Shown: positions 1-10,104 of the stretch, in pieces | How positions within the stretch are numbered: the stretch's first letter is position 1 | Layout: each line of letters opens with the position of its first letter | From: Parvularculales bacterium | GTDB taxonomy: Bacteria; Pseudomonadota; Alphaproteobacteria; JAPOUT01; JBAJNM01 | Direction of reading: 5' to 3' | DNA length: 64,000 bases | Assembly (NCBI GenBank): GCA_036881865.1 | Contig: JBAJNM010000002.1 | Coordinates: 56,548-120,547, forward strand | Notes under the pieces: generated by a model | Told to the model about the DNA's origin: nothing | Database searches by the model: none | Seen by the model: only the letters and a program-made list of their open reading frames with translations | Made by a program: the position numbers and the translations under genes

Positions 1-923
1 CCCATACTCAGGGGGTGTTGGTGCGTGGTATGCGGGAAGATGATTTGCGCTCTCTACCTCTTATTACCGATAACATCGTGGGCGGTTCTCTGAATGATTT
101 TGATATAGGGAATGGTGTTTTAGTGGGCGCGCGTCTCGCCAAATCATTAAGAGTTAATGTTGGGGATAACGTGACCCTTTATGCACCACAAGGTACCTCA
201 ACACCTTTCGGAACTATGCCACGGGTAGGGAATTATCCTATCACGGGTCTGTTTGAGATAGGGATGTCCGACATTGATGGTGGTTTCATCTATATGTCCC
301 TTGAGGAAGCCCAGTCGTTTTTTAATGCAGGAGCCTCAGCAGGCCGGGTGTCTGTCATGATTGATGATCCGGATCAGGTGAGTGTTCTCAGGGCCTCTAT
401 TGGAGAGGCAGTGGGTCCAAATTATTTCTTATCTGACTGGAAGCAGGCCAACTCAGCTTTATCCAGCGCTCTTGAGGTAGAGCGCAACGTTATGTTTCTC
501 ATCCTGACACTGATTATTGTCGTTGCCTCCCTGAATATTATATCGGGGCTTATCATGTTGGTGAAAGATAAGGGGCGGGATATTGCCGTTTTGCGCTCTA
601 TGGGGGCGACGCAAGGCATGATTATGCGTATTTTCTTTCTGGCCGGCGCCAGTATTGGTATCACCGGATCCGTAACCGGTTTTATTCTTGGGGTTACGTT
701 CTGTCTGAATATAGAAACACTGCGCCAGTGGTTATCGCAGCTAAGCGGTACGGAGATTTTCTCTCCCGAAGTTTATTATTTGAGTAGTTTGCCCGCCGAG
801 ATGGACCCGGTGCAAGTCTTCTGGATTCTCACCATGGCTCTGGGACTTTCTTTTATGGCGACTCTTTATCCGGCCCGCCGCGCTGCCCGTTTAGACCCGG
901 TTGAGGCTTTACGTTATGAATGA
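1..923 (+). CDS. lolC: LolC/LolE-type lipoprotein-releasing permease, 3' part
   Basis: Inner-membrane permease of the Lol ABC transporter, which releases outer-membrane lipoproteins to the periplasmic carrier LolA. The reading frame is open to the window edge (HTQGVLVRGM upstream of the first in-window start codon), so the 5' end lies outside the window. Visible are the end of the periplasmic MacB-like domain, then the FtsX-like permease domain with three membrane segments: near FLILTLIIVVASLNIISGL, near IFFLAGASIGITGSVTGF, and near the C-terminus. The ending YPARRAARLDPVEALRYE is the family signature. The stop overlaps the lolD start, as expected for one operon. LolC and LolE cannot be separated from this fragment. 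Confidence 0.9.
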   Translation, partial: HTQGVLVRGMREDDLRSLPLITDNIVGGSLNDFDIGNGVLVGARLAKSLRVNVGDNVTLYAPQGTSTPFGTMPRVGNYPITGLFEIGMSDIDGGFIYMSLEEAQSFFNAGASAGRVSVMIDDPDQVSVLRASIGEAVGPNYFLSDWKQANSALSSALEVERNVMFLILTLIIVVASLNIISGLIMLVKDKGRDIAVLRSMGATQGMIMRIFFLAGASIGITGSVTGFILGVTFCLNIETLRQWLSQLSGTEIFSPEVYYLSSLPAEMDPVQVFWILTMALGLSFMATLYPARRAARLDPVEALRYE

Positions 924-1617
924 GGGTGATGAGCGGGTTTTGGAGTTAACCCATGTTGCTCGTACCTATATGCAGGGCGCGCAGACTTTGCCTGTCTTTG
1001 AAGATATTTCGCTTAATCTGAACAAAGGTGAACTGGTGGCTTTAGTTGGGTCATCAGGGGCGGGCAAGTCATCTTTGCTTTATATTGCAGGGTTGCTGGA
1101 AAAACCCGATAGCGGTGAGGTTTCTATCCTTGGGGAGGCAACAAGAGGGCTGGGGGATCAGGTCCTGAGTTATATCCGGCGTGAACGGGTGGGTTTTGTT
1201 TATCAATTTCATCACTTGCTGGATGAGTTTACGGCGCTGGAAAATGTTATTATTCCTCAACGCTTAGCCGGAAAAAACCGGCAAGAGGCGCGCCTCAAAG
1301 CGGCTGATTTACTGGCGGATATGGGGCTGGGAGAGCGGCTGGATCATCGTCCGGCGCAACTTTCCGGCGGTGAGCAGCAGCGTGTGGCCATAGCACGCGC
1401 TTTGGCCAATGACCCTGTTCTTTTGCTGGCTGACGAACCAACCGGCAACCTGGACCACAAGACGGCTTTGTTGGTCTTTGAGCAGTTGCTGGCCCAGGCG
1501 CGGGAGCATGGGGTAGCCACTATTATTGCAACCCATAATCTGGAACTGGCCGCCCATATGGACCGTACATATACGCTTCATGAGGGAGTTTTGCAAGAAT
1601 CTCCCGTTAATTGCTAA
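916..1617 (+). CDS. lolD: Lipoprotein-releasing ABC transporter ATPase LolD
   Basis: Cytoplasmic ATPase that powers the LolC/E permease. Walker A GSSGAGKS, ABC signature LSGGEQQRVAIARAL and Walker B LLLADEPTGNLD are all present, and the length (233 aa) is normal. I chose ATG 916 rather than the longer frame opening at 901 because it gives the usual MNEGDERVLEL beginning. It overlaps the permease stop by 8 bases and has a GAGG about 10 bases upstream. Translation is probably coupled to lolC. Confidence 0.95.
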   Translation: MNEGDERVLELTHVARTYMQGAQTLPVFEDISLNLNKGELVALVGSSGAGKSSLLYIAGLLEKPDSGEVSILGEATRGLGDQVLSYIRRERVGFVYQFHHLLDEFTALENVIIPQRLAGKNRQEARLKAADLLADMGLGERLDHRPAQLSGGEQQRVAIARALANDPVLLLADEPTGNLDHKTALLVFEQLLAQAREHGVATIIATHNLELAAHMDRTYTLHEGVLQESPVNC

Positions 1618-1640
1618 TAAACTAATTCAGGAGGAAAAAT

Positions 1641-2258
1641 ATGTCTGAACTCGTCTACATCCTGACAAATCCAGTAATTCCCGATCTGGTAAAGATCGGC
1701 CGGGCAACAAATCTTGAAGAACGATTGAAGGATTTATCCCGTCCTTCTGGTGTCCCTGTACCTTTTGAGTGCTATTACTGTTGTGAGGTTGAGAACGCTT
1801 CGGACATTGAGAAACGTCTTCACTTCGGACTTGGGGATCACCGTATCAATCCTAAGCGGGAATTCTTTCGGATCAATCCTGAAAGGGCGAAAATTCTCCT
1901 TGAGGGATGGGCAATTAGAGAGGTGATCCTTGAGAAAGATGTTGTTGATAGTCAGGAAGAACAGGATTCCCTTAATCGTCAGCGTTCAATACAACCCGCC
2001 TTTACCTTCTCAATGGTAGACATTCCCATCGGATCTAAATTGACATTTCTCCGAGATGAGACAAGAGTATCGACGGTAACCGGAGAGCGTGAGATTGAAT
2101 ATGAAGGAGAAAAGGGTTCTCTCAGTAAATTTGCCCTAAATATACTCGTGACGCATTTTGGTAAAATAGGGACTGCCTGTAGGGGACCTGATTATTGGGT
2201 GTTTGAAAATGAAACCTTAACGGAAAGACGGATTCGTATGGAGACCTCGTCGAGCTGA
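1641..2258 (+). CDS. GIY-YIG/T5orf172-type nuclease-fold protein
   Basis: The first ~85 residues look like a GIY-YIG domain of the T5orf172/Mug113 type: LVYILTNP, then LVKIGRATN-LEERLKDLSRP, then EKRLHFGLGDHRINPKREFF. A linker of about 45 residues leads to a C-terminal segment (about 135-200) with FLRDET...VTGEREIEYEGEKGSLSKFAL...GPDYWVFENETL. I recall that segment from other stand-alone GIY-YIG proteins, but it has no function I can name. A strong ribosome site (AGGAGGAA, 1629-1636) precedes ATG 1641. It sits between lolD and dnaE, which are normally adjacent in alphaproteobacteria, so it is probably an acquired gene. Substrate is unknown; nuclease activity is inferred from the fold only. 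Confidence 0.75.
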   Translation: MSELVYILTNPVIPDLVKIGRATNLEERLKDLSRPSGVPVPFECYYCCEVENASDIEKRLHFGLGDHRINPKREFFRINPERAKILLEGWAIREVILEKDVVDSQEEQDSLNRQRSIQPAFTFSMVDIPIGSKLTFLRDETRVSTVTGEREIEYEGEKGSLSKFALNILVTHFGKIGTACRGPDYWVFENETLTERRIRMETSSS

Positions 2259-2398
2259 TGGGCAAAATGAGTTAGATTGAAGCACTACCGGAGCTATCCC
2301 TGAGCGGATAGAGGGCCCCGTTTAGATATTAGCTTATGCTATAAACAGGTCCTGATAATACAGGCTAACATGCACAGATTGGACAAGGGCTAAAACCG

Positions 2399-5300
2399 GT
2401 GACAGGGCTAGTGGAAAGAAATACTGATAGTGAAAATGGTACACCATCAAGCACAGCCTCGAATCACATACCGGCCGTAATTGAGACTACGGAAGATAAA
2501 AAATTAACATCGCCTGAATTTATTCACTTAAAAGTTCATACGGCTTATTCTCTTTTGGAAGGAGCGGTCCGGATTGATAAGATTGCGGATTTGTGTGAGC
2601 AAGAAAACATGCCGGCGGTGGCTGTCACGGATAGTGATAATCTGTTTGGGGCTCTGGAGTTTTCCGAAACTCTGGCAAGCAAGGGTATTCAACCCATAAT
2701 CGGGTGCTCTTTGAGTTTCTATGATAATCAGGAAGAAGCCACCGATTCTACCCATACCGTTTATGGAAAAGAAATGCCCGTTCTGGTCTTTATGGCGACC
2801 AATGAAACCGGCTATCAAAACCTTGTAAAACTGGCCAGCAGGGCCTATCTGGCGGAGAGCGACCATGTGCAAAAGCCGCATATCAGTTTTGAAGATTTGC
2901 ATGCGTATGAAGAGGGACTTATTTGCCTAACGGGCGGTAAGGGGGGGCCGCTTAATCTTCTTTTGGAGCAAGGCCAGCGTCCGGCAGCGGAGGTCATGTT
3001 AACCCGATTATCAAACCTATTCGGTGACCGGCTTTATATAGAAATACAACGCCATGGTCTGCGGGAAGAAGCACAAGTTGAAGACTCCCTCATAGGGCTT
3101 GCCTATGAACATGATATTCCTCTGGTGGCTACGAATGAGGTTTATTTTACCACTCCCCAAGATTTTGAATCTCATGATGCACTGATCTGCATCGCTGGAG
3201 GGTCTTATATGGTGCAGGAAGACCGCAGACGTCTGACGCCCTTGAATCATTTCAGGGGAGTTGGAGAAATGACGAAATTGTTTGCGGATATTCCTGAAGC
3301 TCTTAGCAATACGGTTGAAATCGCCCGGCGATGCAGTTTTCGCCCTGAAACCCGCGCACCTATGTTACCACGCCTGGCCGGCACTCTGGAAGAAGAGGCA
3401 GAGGCCTTACGCCAACAGGCCAGGCAAGGGTTTGAAGAGCGTTTAAAAGACCTCACCCTTGTTGCAGAGGAGAGTGTGTACCGGGAGCGGTTGGAATTTG
3501 AGTTGGATGTTATTATTAAAATGCAATTTCCGGGGTATTTTCTGATTGTTGCCGATTTCGTGCAATGGGCACGTAAAAAAGGCATTCCCGTGGGGCCCGG
3601 GCGAGGGTCCGGCGCCGGTTCTCTGGTAGCGTATGCCCTGACTATTACAGATCTGGATCCTCTGCGTTTTAATCTTCTCTTTGAGCGCTTTTTAAATCCG
3701 GCACGCATCTCTATGCCGGATTTTGACATTGATTTTTGTCAAGAGCGTCGTGACGAGGTCATTCGTTACGTTCAGGAAAAATATGGCAAGGACCGGGTTG
3801 CTCAGATCATTACTTTCGGAAAATTACAAGCCCGCGCCGTTATGAGAGATGTAGGGCGGGTTCTGCAAATGCCTTATGGTCAGGTGGACCGTTTGTGTAA
3901 AATGATACCTAACAATCCTGCCAATCCGGTTACTTTGACGGAGGCTATTGAGGGCGAGCCACGCCTTCAGGAAGCACGTCGCGAGGATGAGTTGGTGGAA
4001 AGAATGTTAAACATCAGCCTCAATCTGGAGGGTTTATACCGCCACGCTTCAACCCATGCGGCGGGGGTGGTGATTGGCGAGGGGCCATTAGAAAAATTTG
4101 TACCTCTTTATAGAGATCCCCGCTCTGACATTCTGGTTACTCAATTCAATATGAAGTGGGTAGAACAGGCGGGGTTGGTTAAGTTTGATTTCTTAGGCTT
4201 AAAGACTCTAACTGTTTTGGAAAAAACAATGGGGCTTTTGCGGGAGCGGGGTACAGATATAAAACTTGAAACTATTCCGCTGGATGATGCCAAAACTTAC
4301 AGCATGTTAAGCCGGGGGGATACGGTAGGTGTGTTTCAGCTGGAAGGAACCGGGGTTCGCGATACATTACGGCGCATGGGGGTGGATCGCATAGAAGAGA
4401 TAATTGCTCTTGTGGCTTTATACCGCCCGGGCCCGATGGATAATATTCCCAAATATATTGCCTGTAAGCATGGCCGCGAAGATCCTGACTATTTGCATCC
4501 CTCACTTGAGTCCATTTTACGAGAGACATTCGGCGTTATTATTTATCAAGAGCAGGTCATGCAGATTGCCCAGAAATTGTCGGGTTATACCTTAAGTGAA
4601 GCCGATATATTGCGCCGTGCCATGGGTAAAAAAATACGTTCTGAAATGAATAAGCAAAAAAAGCGGTTCATATCGGGTGCGGTGGAAAACGGTGTTGATG
4701 AAAGGAAAGCGGAATCCATTTTTAATTTGGTCAATAAGTTTTCCGGTTATGGATTTAATAAAAGCCATGCCGCAGCGTATGCATTGTTGGCTTATCAAAC
4801 AGCATGGATGAAGTGTCACTATCCGGCGGAGTTTTTGGCCGCATCGATGACCCTTGACGTCAATAATACCGATAAATTAAGTGTCCTGCGGCAAGAGGCC
4901 GAGCGGATGAGTATTTTGGTTTTACCACCCTCTGTCATCATTTCTGATGATGTGTTTACAGTGACCGAAGACGGTAACATTGCCTATGCTTTGGGTGCCA
5001 TTAAAAATGTCAGTCGAGGAGCAATGGCGGATTTGGTGGCAAATCGTCAAGAGCAGGGACCGTTTCAAAATCTATCAGATTTTGCAAACCGCCTGGATGC
5101 CGGCCGTCTGAATAAGCGGGCTATAGAAAGTCTAGCTCAGGCGGGGGCGTTTGATGTACTTCATAATAACCGTGCGGAAGTATACGGTAGTGCAGACCGT
5201 ATCCTGAGCCTATCCGCACGTGCTGCCGAGAACCGCCGTAGTCGGCAGCAGCAATTGTTTGGTGAGGGTGATGATGCCGTAGATGAACTTACCCTGCCTG

Positions 5301-5944
5301 AGAAGGAAGACTGGTCTCAAGCGGAGCGGTTAACGTATGAAAATCAGGTTATCGGTTTTTATCTGTCTGGTCATCCGCTGGAAGATTATGGGGTCTTTCT
5401 AAAAGATGAACAAATCATGACGTATAGCGAGTTGGCAGAGAGTACGGTGACACAAGGAAAAATTGCCGGTGCCGTAAAGGCCGTTCGGGAACGCCGAGCT
5501 AATAAAGGTAACAGATATGCTTTTGTTGAACTTTCTGATTTGTCTGGAGAGTTTGAGGCGGTTGTTTTCTCGGAGGCTCTTGAAAAAGCGGGAGACATTT
5601 TGGAGGCCGGACGTGCTGTGGTCCTTTATGTGGATATTGACCGGGAGGGGGAGGACATACGCCTTCGGGCACGCTCCATCCGCGCGTTTAATGACATGGT
5701 GAGTGATAAGGTTGATGATTTGCGTATTTTTATCAGTGTAGAGGCTGCCATACAGGAAATTGAAGTATGTTTGAGTAAAGAAACCGGTAAAGGGCAAGTT
5801 TCCCTTGTTGTGCTATGTCAAAATCCGGATATGGAGGTAGAACTCACTCTGCCTGGTGGTTATGCCGTAACTCCTGAGAGATGCCGTGCTCTTAAAGCAA
5901 TAAATGGTGTTGAGGCGGTGCAGGATATACCAGTTCCTAATTAA
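2399..5944 (+). CDS. dnaE: DNA polymerase III alpha subunit
   Basis: Catalytic subunit of the replicative polymerase. At 1181 aa it is close to E. coli DnaE (1160). An N-terminal PHP domain begins at FIHLKVHTAYSLLEG (about residue 41). The polymerase core carries GPGRGSGAGSLVAY and the metal-binding PDFDIDF (D441 and D443, equivalent to the E. coli catalytic pair). A tandem HhH region and an OB-fold (GAVKAVRERRANKGNRYAFVE) follow. The GTG start at 2399 has AAGGG about 10 bases upstream; GTG 2411 is an alternative. The ~40 residues before the PHP domain are poorly conserved, so the exact start is uncertain. It follows lolCD as in many alphaproteobacteria, apart from the intervening GIY-YIG gene. 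Confidence 0.97.
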   Translation: MTGLVERNTDSENGTPSSTASNHIPAVIETTEDKKLTSPEFIHLKVHTAYSLLEGAVRIDKIADLCEQENMPAVAVTDSDNLFGALEFSETLASKGIQPIIGCSLSFYDNQEEATDSTHTVYGKEMPVLVFMATNETGYQNLVKLASRAYLAESDHVQKPHISFEDLHAYEEGLICLTGGKGGPLNLLLEQGQRPAAEVMLTRLSNLFGDRLYIEIQRHGLREEAQVEDSLIGLAYEHDIPLVATNEVYFTTPQDFESHDALICIAGGSYMVQEDRRRLTPLNHFRGVGEMTKLFADIPEALSNTVEIARRCSFRPETRAPMLPRLAGTLEEEAEALRQQARQGFEERLKDLTLVAEESVYRERLEFELDVIIKMQFPGYFLIVADFVQWARKKGIPVGPGRGSGAGSLVAYALTITDLDPLRFNLLFERFLNPARISMPDFDIDFCQERRDEVIRYVQEKYGKDRVAQIITFGKLQARAVMRDVGRVLQMPYGQVDRLCKMIPNNPANPVTLTEAIEGEPRLQEARREDELVERMLNISLNLEGLYRHASTHAAGVVIGEGPLEKFVPLYRDPRSDILVTQFNMKWVEQAGLVKFDFLGLKTLTVLEKTMGLLRERGTDIKLETIPLDDAKTYSMLSRGDTVGVFQLEGTGVRDTLRRMGVDRIEEIIALVALYRPGPMDNIPKYIACKHGREDPDYLHPSLESILRETFGVIIYQEQVMQIAQKLSGYTLSEADILRRAMGKKIRSEMNKQKKRFISGAVENGVDERKAESIFNLVNKFSGYGFNKSHAAAYALLAYQTAWMKCHYPAEFLAASMTLDVNNTDKLSVLRQEAERMSILVLPPSVIISDDVFTVTEDGNIAYALGAIKNVSRGAMADLVANRQEQGPFQNLSDFANRLDAGRLNKRAIESLAQAGAFDVLHNNRAEVYGSADRILSLSARAAENRRSRQQQLFGEGDDAVDELTLPEKEDWSQAERLTYENQVIGFYLSGHPLEDYGVFLKDEQIMTYSELAESTVTQGKIAGAVKAVRERRANKGNRYAFVELSDLSGEFEAVVFSEALEKAGDILEAGRAVVLYVDIDREGEDIRLRARSIRAFNDMVSDKVDDLRIFISVEAAIQEIEVCLSKETGKGQVSLVVLCQNPDMEVELTLPGGYAVTPERCRALKAINGVEAVQDIPVPN

Positions 5945-5971
5945 CCGGAGGGAGAACTGTGAGAAGGGGAG

Positions 5972-6000
5972 TTGCAAAACGGAGCATTTTTTCGTATATG
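5972..6000 (+). promoter_or_regulatory. Candidate sigma-70 promoter for rpsB operon
   Basis: TTGCAA (5972-5977), a 17-base spacer and TATATG (5995-6000) lie in the 202-base gap between dnaE and rpsB. This would give an rpsB leader of about 140 bases, which is compatible with S2 autoregulation known in other proteobacteria. No leader structure was recognised. Two-box matches of this quality occur by chance, so this is tentative. Confidence 0.35.
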
Positions 6001-6146
6001 GGTACTATTCCACACGCGGGCTAAGGCATGTTCTGTGAGAGACAGGGGTGGCTTCCGGTGCGGTGCTTTTTTCAGGTCTTTGGCTGATTAAGAGAGAAGC
6101 GCTGACATGGTTTGCGGAGGTATAACCGGAGTAAGGAGATAAAGGC

Positions 6147-6989
6147 ATGGCTTTGCCTGATTTTACGATGCGCCAACTGCTGGAAGTAGGCGCCCATTTT
6201 GGTCATCAGAAACATAGATGGAACCCACGTATGGCACCTTATCTGTTTGGGGTGCGCAACAATATTCATATCATTGACCTATCGCAGACCGTGCCCTTAT
6301 TGCATCAGGCTCTTGTGGCGGTGCGGGACGTGGTTGCGGGCGGTGGCCGTCTTTTGATGGTAGGGACTAAACGTGTAGCTTCTCAACCGGTGATGGGGGC
6401 GGCTAAACAGTCGGCTCAGTATTATATTAATCACCACTGGCTCGGCGGTACGCTAACGAATTGGCAGACGATTACCAATTCCATCAAGCGGCTGGTTGAA
6501 TTGGAGGGTATTCTGGAAAAGACGTCCGAGTCAGGCCTGACCAAGAAAGAACTTTTGAACCTCACCCGTGAGCGTGATCGTCTGGAGCGGGCGCTAGGGG
6601 GCATTCGGGATATGGGTGGTGTACCGGATATGATCTTTATCATTGATACCAATAAGGAAGAAATTGCTGTCAAAGAGGCGCAAAAATTGGGTATTCCTAT
6701 TGTTGCTATATTGGATAGCAATTCAAATTCCGATGGTATTGCATATCCTATACCGGGCAACGATGATGCCAGCCGTGCGGTAGGGCTCTATTGCGATTTG
6801 ATCGCACGAGCGGCGATTGATGGCTTGTCCATGAACCAGAGCGTTCTGGGGGAAGACCCGGGGAGTGCTGAAGACCCGATTGTTGAATCTTTGCCCTCTG
6901 ATGAGGGCTCTCAATCTCCGGCAATGCCACAGGTAGCAGAAATATCAGGGTCGATAACACCTGCTACTGCAGAGCAGGGAAAGGGGTAG
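6147..6989 (+). CDS. rpsB: 30S ribosomal protein S2
   Basis: Small-subunit ribosomal protein uS2. The start [29 protein letters not shown] and the internal [17 protein letters not shown] and [11 protein letters not shown] are the family hallmarks. At 280 aa it is about 40 residues longer than E. coli S2. The extension is a Ser/Pro/Glu-rich C-terminal tail, common in alphaproteobacteria. The start has a good ribosome site (AAGGAG). tsf follows after 5 bases, the universal rpsB-tsf pairing. Confidence 0.98.
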   Translation: MALPDFTMRQLLEVGAHFGHQKHRWNPRMAPYLFGVRNNIHIIDLSQTVPLLHQALVAVRDVVAGGGRLLMVGTKRVASQPVMGAAKQSAQYYINHHWLGGTLTNWQTITNSIKRLVELEGILEKTSESGLTKKELLNLTRERDRLERALGGIRDMGGVPDMIFIIDTNKEEIAVKEAQKLGIPIVAILDSNSNSDGIAYPIPGNDDASRAVGLYCDLIARAAIDGLSMNQSVLGEDPGSAEDPIVESLPSDEGSQSPAMPQVAEISGSITPATAEQGKG

Positions 6990-6994
6990 TTGCC

Positions 6995-7924
6995 ATGGTG
7001 TCCGTACAAACGGTTAAGGAACTGCGGCAAAAAACCGGTGCAGGGATGATGGACTGCAAGAATGCCCTTAAGGAAAACAACAACGATATGGAAGCTGCTA
7101 TAGATTGGTTGCGTACGCGAGGATTGGCAAAGGCGGCGAAAAAAGCGGGTCGTACTGCCGCAGAAGGGCTTATTGGCGTGGCGGTTGAGGGTAATCGTGG
7201 GGCTATTGTTGAAATTAATGCAGAGACGGATTTTGTTGCCCGTAACGAGCAGTTTCAGAATATGGTAACACTTGTAGTCCAAACGGCTCTTGATACCAGC
7301 AGCGATACGGAGACTCTCCTTGGGAAAACGATTAGTCAGGAAAATACAATCGTAAGCGATTATGTTGCCGGTACGGCAGGCTCTATTGGTGAAAATATAT
7401 CACTGCGGCGCTCAACCTCTCTAGCCGTTAAGGAGGGTGTTGTCTGTTCTTATATCCATAATGCCGTAGGAGATAATCTGGGCCGCATTGGCGTTTTAGT
7501 AGCTCTGGAGTCATCAGGAGACAAAGAGCAGATTTCACAGATAGGCCGGCAGATTGCCATGCATATTGCAGCTGCGTCTCCTTTGGCACTGACTATTGAG
7601 GATATAGACCCCTCCCTTGTTCAAAGAGAACGTGCTATTTTGTTAGCGGAAGCCCAAGAGTCTGGTAAACCCGAAGGTGTCATAGAAAAAATGGTAGAAG
7701 GGCGGATGCGTAAATTCTACCAAGAGGTTGTCTTGCTTTCGCAAACCTTTGTTATTGATAATGAACGCACCATCGAAATTTTTGTGAAAGATGCTGCTAA
7801 GGATTGTAGAGCGCCGATCACCCTTACAGGGTTTGCACGTTATGCGCTGGGAGAAGGGCTTGATATTGAACCCGGTAAAGATTTCTCCACAGAAGTTGCG
7901 GAAGCCGTTTCAGGGTCGCGATAA
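6995..7924 (+). CDS. tsf: Elongation factor Ts
   Basis: Nucleotide exchange factor for EF-Tu. The N-terminal UBA-like domain (VKELRQKTGAGMMDCKNALKENNNDMEAAIDWLRTRG) contains the TGAGMMDCK signature, and INAETDFVARNEQF is the TDFV motif that contacts EF-Tu. 309 aa is a normal length. It is co-transcribed with rpsB (5-base gap) and pyrH (9-base gap). Confidence 0.98.
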   Translation: MVSVQTVKELRQKTGAGMMDCKNALKENNNDMEAAIDWLRTRGLAKAAKKAGRTAAEGLIGVAVEGNRGAIVEINAETDFVARNEQFQNMVTLVVQTALDTSSDTETLLGKTISQENTIVSDYVAGTAGSIGENISLRRSTSLAVKEGVVCSYIHNAVGDNLGRIGVLVALESSGDKEQISQIGRQIAMHIAAASPLALTIEDIDPSLVQRERAILLAEAQESGKPEGVIEKMVEGRMRKFYQEVVLLSQTFVIDNERTIEIFVKDAAKDCRAPITLTGFARYALGEGLDIEPGKDFSTEVAEAVSGSR

Positions 7925-7933
7925 ATATAATTC

Positions 7934-8656
7934 ATGGCCCCTCACCCACTATACCGGCGTGCTCTTCTCAAGGTTTCCGGTGAAGCCCTTATGGGGGAGA
8001 TGTCATTTGGTATTGATCTTGCTGTTGTTTTTAGAATTGCAGAAGACATAAAACAGGTCTTGGCTGAAGGGGTACAAATTTGCCTTGTTATTGGGGGAGG
8101 TAATATATTTCGGGGGTTATCCGGTGCAGCAGAGGGTATGGAGCGTGCCTCGGCTGACTATATGGGCATGTTGGCAACGGTTATGAACGCTCTGGCGGTA
8201 CAGAATGCTCTGGAGCGTATGGGGGCTCCCACCCGTGTTCAATCAGCAATTCCCATGCAAACTGTTTGTGAGCCCTATATTCGCCGACGGGCTATACGTC
8301 ATATGGAGCAGGGACGAGTGGTTATTTTTGCGGCCGGAACAGGCAATCCATTTTTTACCACAGATACGGCAGCTGCTCTTCGGGCTGCCGAAATGGGGTG
8401 CGATGTCTTGCTTAAGGGAACCCACGTTGATGGGATATATTCCAGAGATCCTGATAAACATAGCAATGCTAAACGATATAACACTCTTACCTATCAGGAT
8501 GTATTAGCGCAGGATTTACGAGTTATGGATGCCTCTGCTATTGCTCTGTCACGGGACAATAATATTCCTGTCATTGTTTTTTCTATTGAAGAAGAAGGTA
8601 GTTTTTTGAAGACTATTACGGGACAGGGCAACTATACACTTGTATCCTCCGGTTAA
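7934..8656 (+). CDS. pyrH: Uridylate kinase
   Basis: Converts UMP to UDP in pyrimidine synthesis; a hexameric amino-acid-kinase-fold enzyme. Motifs: [11 protein letters not shown] at the N-terminus, [10 protein letters not shown] (phosphate binding), the [44 protein letters not shown] block, and the DGIYSRDP loop. 240 aa matches the family. It lies between tsf and frr in the conserved translation cluster. The ribosome site is weak. Confidence 0.97.
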   Translation: MAPHPLYRRALLKVSGEALMGEMSFGIDLAVVFRIAEDIKQVLAEGVQICLVIGGGNIFRGLSGAAEGMERASADYMGMLATVMNALAVQNALERMGAPTRVQSAIPMQTVCEPYIRRRAIRHMEQGRVVIFAAGTGNPFFTTDTAAALRAAEMGCDVLLKGTHVDGIYSRDPDKHSNAKRYNTLTYQDVLAQDLRVMDASAIALSRDNNIPVIVFSIEEEGSFLKTITGQGNYTLVSSG

Positions 8657-8684
8657 GTGCCGGTAGCTAAAGTGGAGAGAGATG

Positions 8685-9260
8685 ATGGCTGATAAGAATG
8701 GTGCACAAGAGTTAGACGTACAAGACATGGAACGGCGCATGTCGGGAGCTGTTACCAGTTTGAAGGGGGAATTAGGAGGCTTACGTACCGGACGTGCATC
8801 AGCAAGCCTTCTTGAGCCGGTGATGGTGGAGGCTTACGGGCAAACTATGCCCATAGCTCAAATGGGTACGGTGAGTGTTCCCGAACCTCGTTCTTTGCTA
8901 ATTCAGGTCTGGGACAAAGGACTTGTAGGGGCTGTGGAAAAAGCAATTCAAAATGCTAATTTGGGAGTTAATCCTATTATAGATGGTCAAAATGTCCGTG
9001 TTCCTATTCCTGACCTTAATGAAGAAAGACGACGGGAACTGGTTCGTCTGGCGGCCAAATATGCCGAGCAGACACGGGTGGCTATTCGTAACGTACGCAG
9101 GGATAGTATGGATTCGCTTAAATCTCTGGAAAAAGATGGTCATATTGGTAAAGATGACGCCAAGAAACTTTCGACGGAAGTTCAAAACGCAACAGATCGT
9201 TTTGTAAAGGAGGTTGATAGTTTATTGCATGAGAGAGAACAAGAGATAATGCAGGTTTGA
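8685..9260 (+). CDS. frr: Ribosome recycling factor
   Basis: Splits post-termination ribosomes together with [21 protein letters not shown] and [20 protein letters not shown] are diagnostic, and the helical C-terminal arm ([25 protein letters not shown]) is complete. There are two adjacent ATG codons at 8682 and 8685. I prefer 8685 because the GGAGAG at 8674-8679 then has a 5-base spacing. The product is about 191 aa. It sits in the usual pyrH-frr-uppS order. Confidence 0.97.
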   Translation: MADKNGAQELDVQDMERRMSGAVTSLKGELGGLRTGRASASLLEPVMVEAYGQTMPIAQMGTVSVPEPRSLLIQVWDKGLVGAVEKAIQNANLGVNPIIDGQNVRVPIPDLNEERRRELVRLAAKYAEQTRVAIRNVRRDSMDSLKSLEKDGHIGKDDAKKLSTEVQNATDRFVKEVDSLLHEREQEIMQV

Positions 9261-9279
9261 GGGAGAAGTGGGGTAAAAT

Positions 9280-10104
9280 ATGGGAATATCTAATGCCATA
9301 GCGGATTATCCCGCCACATTAAAAAAAGAGTGCCATAAAGATCATCCCAGCCCTCAGCCGGAGAGTAGTGCCTCCCTGCTTCAGCACCTCGCCATTATCA
9401 TGGATGGTAATGGCCGTTGGGCTTTGCAGCGCAATCTACCGCGTTTGGCGGGTCACCGTAAGGGTATTGAAACGGTAAAGTCCGTGGTGCAAACGGCGGC
9501 AGATTTAGATATCCGTTATTTGACCCTTTATGGCTTTAGCATTGAAAATTGGAGCCGTCCGGTTATGGAAGTTAATGCCTTAATGGGCTTATTTCGCTTA
9601 TATTTATCAGAAAATCTTAAAACATTACACGAGAAAAATGTGCGCCTGCGGATTATCGGCGAACGGACTAATTTGCAACCCGATATTGCAGAGCTGATTG
9701 AAAAAGCGGAAGAAAAAACCCGCCATAATAATAGCTATTTTCTGACTATTGCCTTTAATTATGGAGGCCGCCGTGAAATTGCGGGAGCGGCCCGGCAGAT
9801 TGCCCATGCCGTAGCAAAAGGACATTTGGCCCCGGAGAACGTAACGGAAAGCCTGTTTGGCCAATATATGCAGACCGTTGACTTACCCCCTCCTGACTTA
9901 ATTGTCAGAACCAGCGGTGAACAGCGCCTGAGCAATTTTCTGCTTTGGCAGAGTGCTTATGCCGAATTGATGTTTACAGATAAATTCTGGCCGGATTTCA
10001 CCTCAGATGATTTAATTGCTCTCGTTGGCGAATACCAAAAGCGCGAACGCCGTTTTGGAGGACCATCCGCTGACCGGGGAGCGCTTGATGACGGATGCCT
10101 ATAA
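9280..10104 (+). CDS. uppS: Isoprenyl (undecaprenyl) diphosphate synthase
   Basis: Cis-prenyltransferase that makes undecaprenyl diphosphate, the lipid carrier for peptidoglycan and O-antigen. The catalytic Asp lies in HLAIIMDGNGRWA (D42). FSIENWSRP, the RIIGER loop and the C-terminal LIVRTSGEQRLSNFLLWQSAYAEL are characteristic. At 274 aa it has an N-terminal tail of about 20 residues beyond the usual start. No better internal start is evident. Its 3' end overlaps the cdsA start by 17 bases. Confidence 0.96.
   Translation: MGISNAIADYPATLKKECHKDHPSPQPESSASLLQHLAIIMDGNGRWALQRNLPRLAGHRKGIETVKSVVQTAADLDIRYLTLYGFSIENWSRPVMEVNALMGLFRLYLSENLKTLHEKNVRLRIIGERTNLQPDIAELIEKAEEKTRHNNSYFLTIAFNYGGRREIAGAARQIAHAVAKGHLAPENVTESLFGQYMQTVDLPPPDLIVRTSGEQRLSNFLLWQSAYAELMFTDKFWPDFTSDDLIALVGEYQKRERRFGGPSADRGALDDGCL

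Noticed and set aside
2294..2311. Hairpin CTATCC-N6-GGATAG between the GIY-YIG gene and dnaE as a terminator.
   Set aside because: Only 6 bp of stem with low GC and no following T-tract; chance level.
3247..3729. A 160-aa - strand frame rich in Arg and Ser.
   Set aside because: Antisense shadow of the dnaE polymerase core.
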